NCBI RefSeq assembly: GCF_034347405.1
Contig: NZ_CP133778.1
Span: 3,224,001-3,288,000, forward strand
DNA from: Pseudomonas sp. CCC3.1
GTDB lineage: Bacteria; Pseudomonadota; Gammaproteobacteria; Pseudomonadales; Pseudomonadaceae
DNA: 64,000 nt
Direction: 5' to 3'
This document shows, in pieces, positions 7,675 through 16,996 of the stretch. Every line of letters starts with the position of its first letter. Position 1 is the stretch's first letter. A model generated the notes under the pieces. That model was not told where the DNA came from. It did no database searches and saw nothing but the letters and a program-made list of their open reading frames with translations. Made by a program: the position numbers and the translations under genes.

Positions 7675-10200
7675 ATGTCCCCCCGGCAAACCCAATACAG
7701 TGCAGAGCGGCACTGCCCGCCGCGCAAATCGCCGCTGGCCAAGGCCATTTTTTGCGCCAGCGTTGCTTTGCAATGCATCGCCCTGACGCCAATGGCTGTG
7801 AATGCTGCACAGGCGCAAGCCAGCACGCAGCAGAAGACGTTCAAGATACCGGCGGGCCCTGTGGGGGCGGCAATTACCCGCTTCTCCGGCGAGGCGGGCG
7901 TGGTGGTGTCTTTTGATGCGAACTTGACCGCCGGGCATAACACGTCCGGGCTGGATGGCGTCTACAGCGTCGACCAGGGCTTCGCTGTTTTGCTCAAGGG
8001 CAGCGGTCTGCAAGCACAAAAAATCGATGAAAGGACTTACCTGATTTCCAGGCAGGAACAGAGCGGCGCCCTGAGCCTTGGGACCACTCGCATCGATGGT
8101 CTGGAATCAGGCAGCACCACAGAGGGCACGGGGTCGTACACGACAGGCGTGACCACTACCGCGACCAAACTCAATCTGTCACTGCGTGAAACGCCGCAAT
8201 CGGTCAGTGTCATGACCCGCCAGCGCATTGATGACCAGAATTTGAGCAGCATCGGCTCGGTGCTGGAGCAGACGCCGGGGATCAACGTCCAAAGCCCGGG
8301 CAGCGACCGGCTGTATGTGTTCGCCCGCGGTCTGGCCGTTGATAACTACCAATATGACGGGATGCCGACCACCTCATTTGCGTTCAGCCAGGCATTGCCC
8401 CAGGCCCTGTCAGACATGGCGATCTATGACCATATCGAAGTGCTGCGGGGGGCTTCCGGCTTGCTGTCCGGCACGGGCGACCCTTCCGGGACGATCAACA
8501 TGGTGCGTAAAAAACCCACCTCGACGTTCCAGGGTTACGTCAGCGCAGGCCTCGGTTCCTGGGACCAGTACCGCACCGAAGCAGACGTTTCCGGCCCGTT
8601 GACGCCAACCGGCAACCTGCGTGGGCGAATGGTCGCGGCCTACCAACAAGGCAATAGCTTCACTGATCACTTACAGCAGCAAAAAACCATTCTCTACGGG
8701 GTCATGGAAGCCGACTTGAGCGATAGCACGCTGCTTACAGTCGGGGCCGAATACCTCTACAACGACCCCCGCGGGTTCTCCACCACTGGCCTGCCATTAC
8801 TGGACAACCAAGGCAACCGCCTGCACACCTCACGCAGCGACAACCCGGCCAGCCGCGACAGCAGCAATCGCCAGGAATCGGTGAACGCCTTTGCCTCGAT
8901 TGAGCAGAAGCTGGCCAACGACTGGGCCCTGAAAGTCTCCGCCAACTCCCTGTACGGCACCCGGGACTACGACTCGATCATCGTCGGCACCACCACTGGT
9001 TTCGCTAACGCGCAGACCGGCAATGGCCTGAGTTACACCGCGACCAAAGGCGACAACACCCAGAAACAAAACGGTCTGGACATCATGCTCTCCGGCCCTT
9101 ACCAATTGATGGGGCGCGAGCATGATCTGGTGGTGGGCTTTAACTACCAGAGCTACGAGAACCGCCGCAATGGCTTCGGCAACTTGCTCGCCAATGGCAC
9201 CAGCAACAACGGTGTGAGCGGCAAACCGGTGAACATCTACACCTGGGACAACTATGCGCCCACCGCGTCTTACAACTTCAACCGAGAAAACGACGACATC
9301 GACCAATGGCAGAACGGGGCGTACCTGGCCACTCGCCTCAAACCTGTCGATGACCTGTCGGTGATCCTCGGCGCGCGCGTCAGCAACTACCGCTACGACG
9401 CCTTGCTTCATTACAACGTGGCGAGCCTTGTACCCTACAACACCGATGACACACTGCGCGTCAACGGCAAGGTCACGCCCTATGCTGGCGTGGTCTATGA
9501 CCTGACCCCCAACCACTCGGTCTATGCCAGCTACACCAGCATCTTCAAACCCCAGCCGTACCGCGACACGGCAGGTCATCTGCTGGACCCGCGCGAAGGT
9601 GACAACTACGAGATCGGGCTCAAGAGTGACTACTATGGCGGCCGGTTGAACACCGCCATCGCCCTGTTCGAAGTCGACCTGAAGAATGACGCCATCGCCA
9701 ATGGTCTGATTGAAGGCAGTGACATACAGACGGCCTATCTGGCAAAAAAAACCAAGACCCGGGGCATCGACATGGAGGTCAGCGGCGAACTCTTGCCAGA
9801 CTGGAACCTGAATGCCAGCTATAGCCATAGCGTGGTCAAGGACGCCGACAACCAACGCGTCAAAACCATTATTCCTGCCGACATGGTGAAAGTCTGGACC
9901 ACCTACCGCCTTCCCGGCGAGCTGGATCGCCTGACCGTTGGCGGCGGCATCAACTGGCAAAGCGCTATCCACATGACTGTGGACAGTTGGCAATTGCCGG
10001 CCCCGGCCAAGGTCAAGCAAGGCGACTATGCCACGGTGAGTCTGATGGCCCGTTACCAACTGACGCCAGAGTGGTCCACCACCGCCACGGTCAATAACCT
10101 GCTCGACAAGAAGTACATCAGCTCGCTGGATGAAAACTTCCGCAGCGGCTCTTACGGCGCGCCGCGAAACTTCATGCTGACGACCAAGTACGCGTTTTAA
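7675..10200 (+). CDS. TonB-dependent siderophore receptor with N-terminal signalling (STN) domain
   Basis: An 841-residue outer-membrane receptor. A long signal peptide ends near VNAAQAQA. The secretin/TonB signalling domain follows (KTFKIPAGPVGAAITRFSGEAGVVVSFD), then the plug with RETPQSVSVMTRQRIDD and LRGASGLLSGTGDPSGTINMVRKKP, and a 22-strand barrel ending in the terminal aromatic KYAF. The plug is of the FpvA/FoxA/FiuA class, that is hydroxamate or pyoverdine-type ferrisiderophore receptors; the exact ligand cannot be read from sequence. The AGGAG site 8 bases before 7675 supports the start. The STN domain and the upstream sigma/anti-sigma pair show that it induces its own synthesis. Confidence 0.92.
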   Translation: MSPRQTQYSAERHCPPRKSPLAKAIFCASVALQCIALTPMAVNAAQAQASTQQKTFKIPAGPVGAAITRFSGEAGVVVSFDANLTAGHNTSGLDGVYSVDQGFAVLLKGSGLQAQKIDERTYLISRQEQSGALSLGTTRIDGLESGSTTEGTGSYTTGVTTTATKLNLSLRETPQSVSVMTRQRIDDQNLSSIGSVLEQTPGINVQSPGSDRLYVFARGLAVDNYQYDGMPTTSFAFSQALPQALSDMAIYDHIEVLRGASGLLSGTGDPSGTINMVRKKPTSTFQGYVSAGLGSWDQYRTEADVSGPLTPTGNLRGRMVAAYQQGNSFTDHLQQQKTILYGVMEADLSDSTLLTVGAEYLYNDPRGFSTTGLPLLDNQGNRLHTSRSDNPASRDSSNRQESVNAFASIEQKLANDWALKVSANSLYGTRDYDSIIVGTTTGFANAQTGNGLSYTATKGDNTQKQNGLDIMLSGPYQLMGREHDLVVGFNYQSYENRRNGFGNLLANGTSNNGVSGKPVNIYTWDNYAPTASYNFNRENDDIDQWQNGAYLATRLKPVDDLSVILGARVSNYRYDALLHYNVASLVPYNTDDTLRVNGKVTPYAGVVYDLTPNHSVYASYTSIFKPQPYRDTAGHLLDPREGDNYEIGLKSDYYGGRLNTAIALFEVDLKNDAIANGLIEGSDIQTAYLAKKTKTRGIDMEVSGELLPDWNLNASYSHSVVKDADNQRVKTIIPADMVKVWTTYRLPGELDRLTVGGGINWQSAIHMTVDSWQLPAPAKVKQGDYATVSLMARYQLTPEWSTTATVNNLLDKKYISSLDENFRSGSYGAPRNFMLTTKYAF

Positions 10201-10224
10201 GCAAACACCTGCTCCCTCGACCGT

Positions 10225-11100
10225 TCACTCCAACTGCAACTTGACCGCCTGCAAAACGATGCGCGACAAGCGCTCGACGGCAACCGATCGTTCGGTCTGC
10301 TGATAGCGCAATGTCAACGCGATGGAAGGCAACACTGGCAAGCCTATCTGCTGTTCATCGAGCACACAGGTGCCCGCCTGCAAACCCAGGCGGGTTCTGA
10401 CGGTGTAGCCCAAGCCTGCCTGGGTTGCCGCCGCCAGGCCCGGCAAGCTGGAGCTGGTAAACGCGACGCGCCAATCAATGTGTTCACGCGCCAGCGCGTC
10501 AGTGGCTTTGGTGTGAAACGGGCACGCCGTATCAAACATGATCAGCGGCAGCGGTTCTGCCCCCGACACTCTCCAGGCCAGTGCCTGCTGCTCGGAGCCG
10601 ATCCAGCGCATCGGCAACTGGGCAATCAATTCGCTGCGGCGTCCGCCCTCGCCCCACACCACCGCCATGTCCAGCGCCCCGGACTCCAAGCGACTGAGCA
10701 ACTCGGCGTTTCGGGCAATTTGTGCCTCAACCCGAACCTGGGGATGCGCACGGGTAAACTGGCCCAGCACCGAAGGCAAAAACCCGCTGAGGTCTTCTTG
10801 CAGCCCAAAACGCACCCAGCCTTCAAGTGAGGCTTCAGAGACCGCGAACACCGCTTCATCATTCAGGCTGAGCAGACGCCGCGCATAGTCAAGCAATTGC
10901 TCTCCGGCCTGCGTCAATTCAAGCCCTCGGCCCGCCTTGCGCAACAAGGGCACACCGACCTGTGCCTCAAGCTTTTTCATTTGCGCGCTGATGGCCGATG
11001 TCGAGCGTGCGAGCTTGTCTGCCGCAACCGCAAAGCTTGCGGACTCCACGCCGCAGACAAAACTTCGCAGCACATCAATATCAAAACTGACTGGGCGCAT
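10225..11100 (-). CDS. LysR-family transcriptional regulator
   Basis: A 291-residue LysR protein with the N-terminal winged helix (LRSFVCGVESASFAVAADKLARSTSAISAQMKKLEAQVG) and a periplasmic-binding-protein-like effector domain. It is divergent from the MFS gene at 11204, about 100 bases away, the classical position of a LysR regulator and its target. The intergenic strip contains an A/T-rich core (ATTATTTTAAAAATTAG) where its site and both promoters probably lie. The effector is unknown. It converges on the TonB-receptor gene with a 24-base gap. Confidence 0.9.
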   Translation of the reverse strand: MRPVSFDIDVLRSFVCGVESASFAVAADKLARSTSAISAQMKKLEAQVGVPLLRKAGRGLELTQAGEQLLDYARRLLSLNDEAVFAVSEASLEGWVRFGLQEDLSGFLPSVLGQFTRAHPQVRVEAQIARNAELLSRLESGALDMAVVWGEGGRRSELIAQLPMRWIGSEQQALAWRVSGAEPLPLIMFDTACPFHTKATDALAREHIDWRVAFTSSSLPGLAAATQAGLGYTVRTRLGLQAGTCVLDEQQIGLPVLPSIALTLRYQQTERSVAVERLSRIVLQAVKLQLE

Positions 11101-11203
11101 AATCGTCCTGCTTTTCGGGATTATTTTAAAAATTAGTTGATTTTGCGAACGATCTTGGCATGGGACGCTGGCCTCTCACAAGTCACACATCGGGAGAGGG
11201 TCA

Positions 11204-12460
11204 ATGGCGCTTAATCAACAACATCGCTGGAAAGTGCTGGCCGCCGGGGTGGCCGCGAACGTCAGTTTTTCATGCGTGATCGGGGGCGTGCCTGCGACAG
11301 CGGTGTATCTGCGCAGCAGTTATCACCTGTCAAACAGCGAACTGGGGCTGGCGTTGGGCATCCTCGGGCTGGGTATTGCTGTGAGTGAAATCCCTTGGGG
11401 CCTGCTGACTGACCGCTGGGGCGATCGGCCTGTGCTGTTGACGGGGTTGCTGAGCGTGGCATTGTCGCTGCTCATCCTCGCCGCCTTCTCGGCCCACACA
11501 CTTACCGCGCCAGGGCTTTGCCTCGGGCTGTTCGCAGCCGGTTTGCTGGGCAGCAGCGTCAACGGCGCCAGCGGGCGGGCGATCATGCTCTGGTTTCAGG
11601 AGCGCGAACGGGGTCTGGCCATGAGCATCCGGCAAACCGCCGTGCCCACAGGCTACGCACTGGGTGCGGTGTTATTGCCATGGCTCGCACACACCTATGG
11701 CTTCAGTGTTGTATTTGCTACGGCCGCCTCGTTGTGCCTGCTGTGCAGCGGGTTGGTCTGGTTTTGGATTCATGAGCCGGGCATTACACAACCGAAGACC
11801 GAAATGCCGCGCCTAAGCCCGTTGCGCGACAAACAGGTGTGGCGCGCAGTGCTGGCGATCAGCGTACTGTGCGCACCGCAATTTGCCGTACTGACGTATG
11901 CAGGGGTGTACTTCCACGATGCGTTGGGCCTCAGTGTGACGACGGTATCGCTGGTTCTGGTAGTGATTCAGATCGGTGCAGTCGTCGGACGCCTGTGGAG
12001 CGGTCATTGGACAGATCAACACAACAATCGCCGCGCGTACCTCAAAGGCTGCGCCTTGTTCTGCGCGGTGGCGTTTGCGGGGCTGAGCGTCATCGCCAGC
12101 GTGCTCGAAACGCCCTCTTTTCTGGCCAGCATCGCGTTGCCCATCGCCGTGATCCTGGCGGGGATTGGGGTGTCGATCTGGCACGGCGTGGCGTACGCCG
12201 AATTGGCAACGCTGGCAGGCGCACAACGCTCAGGCACTGCTCTGTCGATGGGCAACAGCGGGGTTTTCCTTGGATTGTTCCTCACTCCCATCGCCGCCTC
12301 TGCAACCGTCAGTCATTGGGGCTGGGGAGCACTCTGGGCGCTGTGTGCTGTGTGTGGACTGGTTGCCGCCTGGCTGTTTGCACAAGCATCACGCGCCGCA
12401 AAGACTTTGATGGATTCGCGAGGAAAACCTAAACCCCTGTCACAAGGTCTCGACGAGTAG
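11204..12460 (+). CDS. MFS transporter
   Basis: A 418-residue major-facilitator protein with about 12 hydrophobic segments. The loop 2-3 signature is present (GLLTDRWGDRPVLLTG) and the counterpart in the second half is SGHWTDQHNNRRAYLKG. GGGAGAGGGTCA supplies a ribosome site before 11204. It resembles the CynX/NarK-like and 4-hydroxybenzoate-type small organic-acid or drug carriers, without a safe substrate. It is divergent from one LysR gene and converges on a second. Confidence 0.87.
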   Translation: MALNQQHRWKVLAAGVAANVSFSCVIGGVPATAVYLRSSYHLSNSELGLALGILGLGIAVSEIPWGLLTDRWGDRPVLLTGLLSVALSLLILAAFSAHTLTAPGLCLGLFAAGLLGSSVNGASGRAIMLWFQERERGLAMSIRQTAVPTGYALGAVLLPWLAHTYGFSVVFATAASLCLLCSGLVWFWIHEPGITQPKTEMPRLSPLRDKQVWRAVLAISVLCAPQFAVLTYAGVYFHDALGLSVTTVSLVLVVIQIGAVVGRLWSGHWTDQHNNRRAYLKGCALFCAVAFAGLSVIASVLETPSFLASIALPIAVILAGIGVSIWHGVAYAELATLAGAQRSGTALSMGNSGVFLGLFLTPIAASATVSHWGWGALWALCAVCGLVAAWLFAQASRAAKTLMDSRGKPKPLSQGLDE

Positions 12461-12463
12461 CGC

Positions 12464-13381
12464 CTACGGCTGAGATTTGTTTTTGTGCCAGGCACGCAGC
12501 AACTCCATAAATTGCTGCGCAGCATCCGACAAAGGGCGATCTGTCGGCGTCGTCAAGCCAATCGGCGCCCTGAGCAATGGGCTGGCAAAAGGCAGCGCAC
12601 GCACACTGCCCAAACGCAAATCCAGGTCAACGAGCCCCCGCTGGACGAACCACACCCCGTCGTAATCATGAACATAGACCCGTGAGAAGGTTTCGCTGAG
12701 TGTCTCCAGAATCTGCAAGCCTTCAAGCGAGCTGTTGGACAACAAAAAGTTGTCGACGCTGATGCGCACCAGCGTGCCCTGGGGCGATGCCAGCAACACG
12801 TAAGGGCGCAGGTCATTGAGTTCCACCCGCTCGCGTTGCGCCAGGGGGTGGTCCTTGCGCACCACAAGCACCAGGTCTTCTTCGTACAGCGCTTCAAAGG
12901 TCACGCCCAGCATGTCTCGCCCGATCAGGCGGCCGACGATCAGGTCAATCTCACCCGTTCGCAACTTCCCTACCAGATATTCATAAACCCCTGACAGCAC
13001 CTGCACCTTTATCGTCGGGTAACGCTGGCGCATTTGTTCGACCACCGGCGCCAGGATGTAGCCCGCGGCGGTCGGCAGCGCACCCACGCGCAGGACTTGC
13101 GGAGCGTCCGCAGTTGTCTGCGCCTGATCCATCGCCTGATTGAAACTGCTGAGCACCTGCACGGCATGCTTGTGAAATGCTTCACCGGCCTGGGTCAGTT
13201 GCACACCTTTGCGGGTGCGAATCAGCAGTTGCACGCCCAGCTCCTGCTCCAGTTCCTTGAGGCTTTTGGAAACCGCAGGCAGCGTGATGTGCATCAGCTT
13301 TGAAGCGCTGACCAGACTGCCGCAACTGACCACAGTGGTGAAGGCGCGTAAATGACGAAGGTTGATAGCGGACTGGCTCAA
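12464..13381 (-). CDS. LysR-family transcriptional regulator of the adjacent catabolic cluster
   Basis: A 305-residue LysR protein with the helix-turn-helix INLRHLRAFTTVVSCGSLVSASKLMHITLPAVSKSLKELEQELG, of the PcaQ/GbpR subgroup that controls aromatic or sugar-acid catabolism. It is divergent from the cluster starting at 13510. The 128-base gap contains the inverted repeat TTAACC-TGAG-GGTTAA at 13401-13416, a good candidate operator. The likely role is inducer-dependent control of the isomerase/SDR/MHS/OprD cluster. Confidence 0.9.
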   Translation of the reverse strand: MSQSAINLRHLRAFTTVVSCGSLVSASKLMHITLPAVSKSLKELEQELGVQLLIRTRKGVQLTQAGEAFHKHAVQVLSSFNQAMDQAQTTADAPQVLRVGALPTAAGYILAPVVEQMRQRYPTIKVQVLSGVYEYLVGKLRTGEIDLIVGRLIGRDMLGVTFEALYEEDLVLVVRKDHPLAQRERVELNDLRPYVLLASPQGTLVRISVDNFLLSNSSLEGLQILETLSETFSRVYVHDYDGVWFVQRGLVDLDLRLGSVRALPFASPLLRAPIGLTTPTDRPLSDAAQQFMELLRAWHKNKSQP

Positions 13382-13400
13382 GGGAATCGGCCTCTCATGG

Positions 13401-13416
13401 TTAACCTGAGGGTTAA
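13401..13416. promoter_or_regulatory. Candidate LysR operator (inverted repeat)
   Basis: TTAACC and GGTTAA form a perfect 6-base inverted repeat around a 4-base spacer. It sits about 20 bases from the LysR start and 94 bases from the divergent catabolic gene. Its position and symmetry fit an autoregulatory LysR recognition site; no experimental consensus is used here. Confidence 0.4.
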
Positions 13417-13509
13417 CTTAATACGCAATTTATATCAATTTAATCAACAAAAAGTTTCATCTAGGATGCACCCATCACATCCAGACGCTGTAATGCGAGG
13501 ACACATCCA

Positions 13510-14394
13510 ATGAACATTCGGGAACCGCGACTCGGCGTTTCGAGCGCTTCGTTGCCCACTCTGAACCCCGAAGAACTGGCCGAGGAAATGGTTCGCCAGG
13601 GGTATCAGGGGGTGGAATGGCGGATTGCCGATACCAGCCGACTGAACCCGGCTCAGCCTTGGCATGCCAGCACCAACAATCGCTGCACGATTGCGCCTAC
13701 AACGGCGGCGGTGCAACGTATTCAGGATCACTGTCAGGCATTGGGGCTGAAGATCTTCGGGCTCAGCCCCTACCTTAAAATCGGCGACCTGGAGCACGGC
13801 CTGCGGCTGATCGACCTGGCCGCCATCGCCAGTCAGGCACGCCTCAGAATCTGGGCGCCGGGCTACAGCAACGAGCGCTATCCAGAAGCCTATGAACGGA
13901 TGCGGCGTTTTCTCGATCAATTGCTGCCGCGCGCCGAAGCCCAGGGCGTGCAACTGGCGCTGGAGGTTCATCAACGCACCATCTGCTCCAGCCCGTCGCT
14001 GGCGATGCGTGTGGCAGAACACTACCCCGCCAAGCATCTGGGCATCATTTACGACCTGGGCAACCTGGCCATCGAAGGCCGCGAAGACGTACAGATGTCG
14101 CTGGATTTGATGGGCCCGCACCTGACCCACGTGCAGGTCAAAAATGTGGCCTACACACCACAAGCCCCCGGTCAAGGCTGGTCATGGGCGTGGTGCCCTC
14201 CCGATGAAGGCGTGCTGCCTTTGCAAGCCATGCTGCAAACGTTGCGCACCAATGGCTTCGACGACTGGGTCTCGGTGGAGGATTTCTCGGACGCCCACAC
14301 CGACCGGCAGAAGCTGGCACGCAATCGGGCGCTGATGCTTGAGTACCTGCAGATCGGCGATCAACACACCCTTTCTCATCCCCAAGAGGCCTGA
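13510..14394 (+). CDS. Sugar phosphate isomerase/epimerase-like TIM-barrel protein (AP-endonuclease family 2 fold)
   Basis: A 294-residue TIM-barrel protein. Features are LGVSSASLPTLNPEELAEEMVRQGYQGVEWRIAD at the N-terminus, a metal-binding glutamate in LALEVHQRTICSS, a histidine/aspartate region (LGIIYDLGNLAIEG, HLTHVQVKN) and a late glutamate in WVSVEDFSD. The same fold serves xylose-isomerase-like epimerases, IolE/IolI and 3-dehydroshikimate dehydratases, so the reaction is open. It is the first gene of a plus-strand cluster; the SDR gene begins 3 bases after its stop. LysR control from the divergent gene is likely. Confidence 0.8.
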   Translation: MNIREPRLGVSSASLPTLNPEELAEEMVRQGYQGVEWRIADTSRLNPAQPWHASTNNRCTIAPTTAAVQRIQDHCQALGLKIFGLSPYLKIGDLEHGLRLIDLAAIASQARLRIWAPGYSNERYPEAYERMRRFLDQLLPRAEAQGVQLALEVHQRTICSSPSLAMRVAEHYPAKHLGIIYDLGNLAIEGREDVQMSLDLMGPHLTHVQVKNVAYTPQAPGQGWSWAWCPPDEGVLPLQAMLQTLRTNGFDDWVSVEDFSDAHTDRQKLARNRALMLEYLQIGDQHTLSHPQEA

Positions 14395-14397
14395 ATC

Positions 14398-15177
14398 ATG
14401 AACGCTCTACTCTCCAACCGACCCGTGGCCGTGGTGACCGGCGCTGCGGGTGAACTCGGGCGGGCCATTTGCCAGCGCCTGTATCAGGACGGCCTGAACA
14501 TCGTCGCGGTGGACATAAATCTCAGCGCCGTTGAGGCGCTGGCGCACACCCTGAATCGGTCCAGCGATCAACGCGTCGTGGCGATTCAGGCTGACATGGG
14601 TGATGAGCGCTCGATCAGCGCCATGGTCGATCAGGCAGGCGAGTTATTCGGGCGCATCGACGTGGTGGTGAACAATGCCGCCATCAACCTGCGTGGCTCG
14701 ATCTACGACTTCAACCCCGAACACTGGGACAAAATGATGGCCGTGAACCTACGTGGCCCGGCGCTGTTGTGCCAGAAGATCGCGCCGTTTTGGGTCAAGC
14801 AACAGAGCGGTCGGGTGATCAACATCGTTTCACGCTGCTGGGTCGCCGGCGGACCGCCCGCCTACGTGGCGTGCAAGGCCGGGCTGGTTGGCCTTACGCG
14901 CTCCATGGCCCGCGAACTTGCCCCGCATAACGTCACGGTCAACGCCATTGCCCCCGGTCTGCTGCCGTCGGCCTTCACCCTGGAGGGACGCAATCCAGAA
15001 GATTTCGATCAGATGGCCGAGGGCTCCATCAATGTAACGCCCCTAAAACGCCTGACCCGGCCTGAGGACGTCGCCAACACCACGTCGTTCCTGGCTTCCA
15101 GCGATTCTGCCTTCATCACGGCTGAAGTGATTCATGTGTGTGGCGGCAGCCAGTTGGCCCCCTTCGGCACGCGTTAA
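14398..15177 (+). CDS. Short-chain dehydrogenase/reductase (SDR)
   Basis: A 259-residue classical SDR. The cofactor loop reads VVTGAAGELGRAIC (TGxxxGxG-type), followed by the NNAA motif (VVVNNAAIN) and a serine in the IVSRCW region. The expected YxxxK is replaced by YVACK (PPAYVACKAGLVGL), which keeps Tyr and Lys. The adenine-ring aspartate appears in IVAVDINLS, favouring NAD(H). It starts 3 bases after the isomerase-like gene and therefore is co-transcribed, probably oxidising a hydroxylated intermediate of the same pathway. Confidence 0.88.
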   Translation: MNALLSNRPVAVVTGAAGELGRAICQRLYQDGLNIVAVDINLSAVEALAHTLNRSSDQRVVAIQADMGDERSISAMVDQAGELFGRIDVVVNNAAINLRGSIYDFNPEHWDKMMAVNLRGPALLCQKIAPFWVKQQSGRVINIVSRCWVAGGPPAYVACKAGLVGLTRSMARELAPHNVTVNAIAPGLLPSAFTLEGRNPEDFDQMAEGSINVTPLKRLTRPEDVANTTSFLASSDSAFITAEVIHVCGGSQLAPFGTR

Positions 15178-15219
15178 ACGCCTGCCGTCCAACCACCATA
15201 AAGACAAGAAAGGTTGCGT

Positions 15220-16527
15220 ATGAACGTTAATCCGCCCAATGACCAGCGCATGGCCAGGAAAGCCGCCTTCGGCAGCTTTCTCGGCAGCGTCGTCGAGTAC
15301 TACGATTTCTTTATCTACGGCTCGGCAGCGGCACTGGTTTTCAACAAGATTTTCTTCCCTTCCGATGACCCGATGGCAGGCACCCTCGCCGCCCTGGCCA
15401 CGTTCGGCGTCGGCTATATCGCCCGTCCGATCGGGGCCATGCTGTTCGGCCATATGGGCGACCGTTACGGCCGCAAACAGGTGTTGATGCTGACATTGCT
15501 GTTGATGGGCCTGGCCACCTTCGCCATCGGCCTGCTGCCCACCCACGCCAGCATTGGCGCATGGGCACCGGCGTTGCTGGTTTTTTGCCGACTGCTGCAA
15601 GGGCTGTCTGCCGGTGGCGAACAGGTCGGTGCCAGCCTGCTTACCATGGAGCATGCCCCCGGCAAGAAAAAATCCTTCTACACCAGTTGGCTGATCAATG
15701 GCGCCTCCATGGGCTCGATCCTTGCCACATCAGTGTTCATTCCGTTGTCCATGCTGTCCGAAGATCAGTTGCTCTCGTGGGGATGGCGCATTCCATTTTT
15801 GCTCAGCGCGGTCATGGTGGTGATCACTTGGCTGATCCGTCGCGGCGTCGATGAAAGCCCGGAGTTCAAGGCCAACAAGCCCAAAGAGCAGCACCTGCCC
15901 ATCGCGGAGCTGTTTGCTAAAGAGTCGCGGGCATTTTTCACCGTGTTCTGCTGTGCGCTGATTGTTTCGGTGTCGTCGCTGGTGATGATCTTCGGCTTGT
16001 CCTGGGCAACCAACAACCAGCATGTCGACCGGGCATCGATGCTCTCCGCTATTGCCGCCAGCCAGGTCGGTGCCCTGATCTGCCAGCCGTTTTTTGGCTG
16101 GCTGGGCGATAAATGGGACCGCAAGCGGATATTTGCCATCGGCTCGCTGGCCAGTTGCGCCGGGGTGTTTGTGTTCTTGTGGTCGATCACAACCGGCCAG
16201 ATCTGGTTGATCATCTGCACCACCGTGCTGCTCAAAGCCGTGTGTTACAGCGCGCCTAACGCCTTGTGGCCGTCCTTCTATGCCGAGATGTTCAGCATGC
16301 GCGTGCGCTATACCGGGGTCGGTCTTGCCACCCAACTGAGTTTTATCATCGCCGGCTTCTCACCCAGCATCTGCTACGCGCTGCTAGGCAAAGATGGCAG
16401 CTGGTTACCGGTGGCTTACTTCGTCGGCGGCCTGGCCCTTATCGCTGCCATTGCCGCGATGATCTCCCGACCGGCCAACGAAGTTACAACCAGCCGTCAG
16501 GCCAGTGCCAGCCCCGCGACGCACTGA
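15220..16527 (+). CDS. MHS-family MFS transporter (shikimate/dicarboxylate carrier type)
   Basis: A 435-residue carrier of the metabolite:H+ symporter group. The hallmark start is FGSFLGSVVEYYDFFIYGSAAALVF, followed by the RPIGAMLFGHMGDRYGRKQ loop and the RLLQGLSAGGE motif. About 12 membrane segments are visible. The ATG at 15220 follows AAGAAAGG; an in-frame TTG six bases earlier is less likely. ShiA and other MHS proteins import organic acids. Its position behind the SDR and before an OprD-type porin suggests it brings in the substrate of this cluster. Confidence 0.88.
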   Translation: MNVNPPNDQRMARKAAFGSFLGSVVEYYDFFIYGSAAALVFNKIFFPSDDPMAGTLAALATFGVGYIARPIGAMLFGHMGDRYGRKQVLMLTLLLMGLATFAIGLLPTHASIGAWAPALLVFCRLLQGLSAGGEQVGASLLTMEHAPGKKKSFYTSWLINGASMGSILATSVFIPLSMLSEDQLLSWGWRIPFLLSAVMVVITWLIRRGVDESPEFKANKPKEQHLPIAELFAKESRAFFTVFCCALIVSVSSLVMIFGLSWATNNQHVDRASMLSAIAASQVGALICQPFFGWLGDKWDRKRIFAIGSLASCAGVFVFLWSITTGQIWLIICTTVLLKAVCYSAPNALWPSFYAEMFSMRVRYTGVGLATQLSFIIAGFSPSICYALLGKDGSWLPVAYFVGGLALIAAIAAMISRPANEVTTSRQASASPATH

Positions 16528-16612
16528 TCAACCACCGCTCATTTCACACACCACATGGCGCTGGCTTCCCATGCAGCACAGGGACAACTTGCGCCTTTTT
16601 TTTGGAGTCACC

Positions 16613-16900
16613 ATGCCATTCGCACTCATAGCTTTTGATCACGACGACGCCCTGGAACGCAGAATTGCCTGCCGAGCACAGCATCTGGAGCGGCTTGAAG
16701 CACTCGCCCAAGCGGGTAAATTCCTTGGCGGCGGGGTCTTGCTCAATGAGCAAGGCAAGATGATTGGCTCCAATGTTCATCTGGATTTCGATCAACGTTC
16801 GGACCTGCAACGCTGGCTTGAAGACGAGCCTTACATCGTGGGTCGGGTCTGGGAGCGAATCGAGATTCTGGAAATCAAGCCGCTGAAACTGCCGTCCTGA
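16613..16900 (+). CDS. YciI-like small protein
   Basis: A 95-residue protein started at the ATG at 16613, which has GGAG six bases upstream. It begins MPFALIAFDHDDAL and contains the RAQHLERLEAL histidine region, a G-rich turn (KFLGGGVLLNE) and the acidic DEPYIVGRVWERIEI segment typical of the YCII-related ferredoxin-like fold. Members include muconolactone-isomerase-like and chlorohydrolase-like enzymes, so a lyase or hydrolase step in the same catabolic pathway is possible. The function is not fixed by sequence alone. Confidence 0.75.
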   Translation: MPFALIAFDHDDALERRIACRAQHLERLEALAQAGKFLGGGVLLNEQGKMIGSNVHLDFDQRSDLQRWLEDEPYIVGRVWERIEILEIKPLKLPS

Positions 16901-16996
16901 TAGACCAAAGGCAAAGCACTCTGCCAACTCACTTTAATGATCGGGCCTAGCAGCCAATCGGCTGCGCGGTCCACTTACGCCAAAAGAAAAATAAAA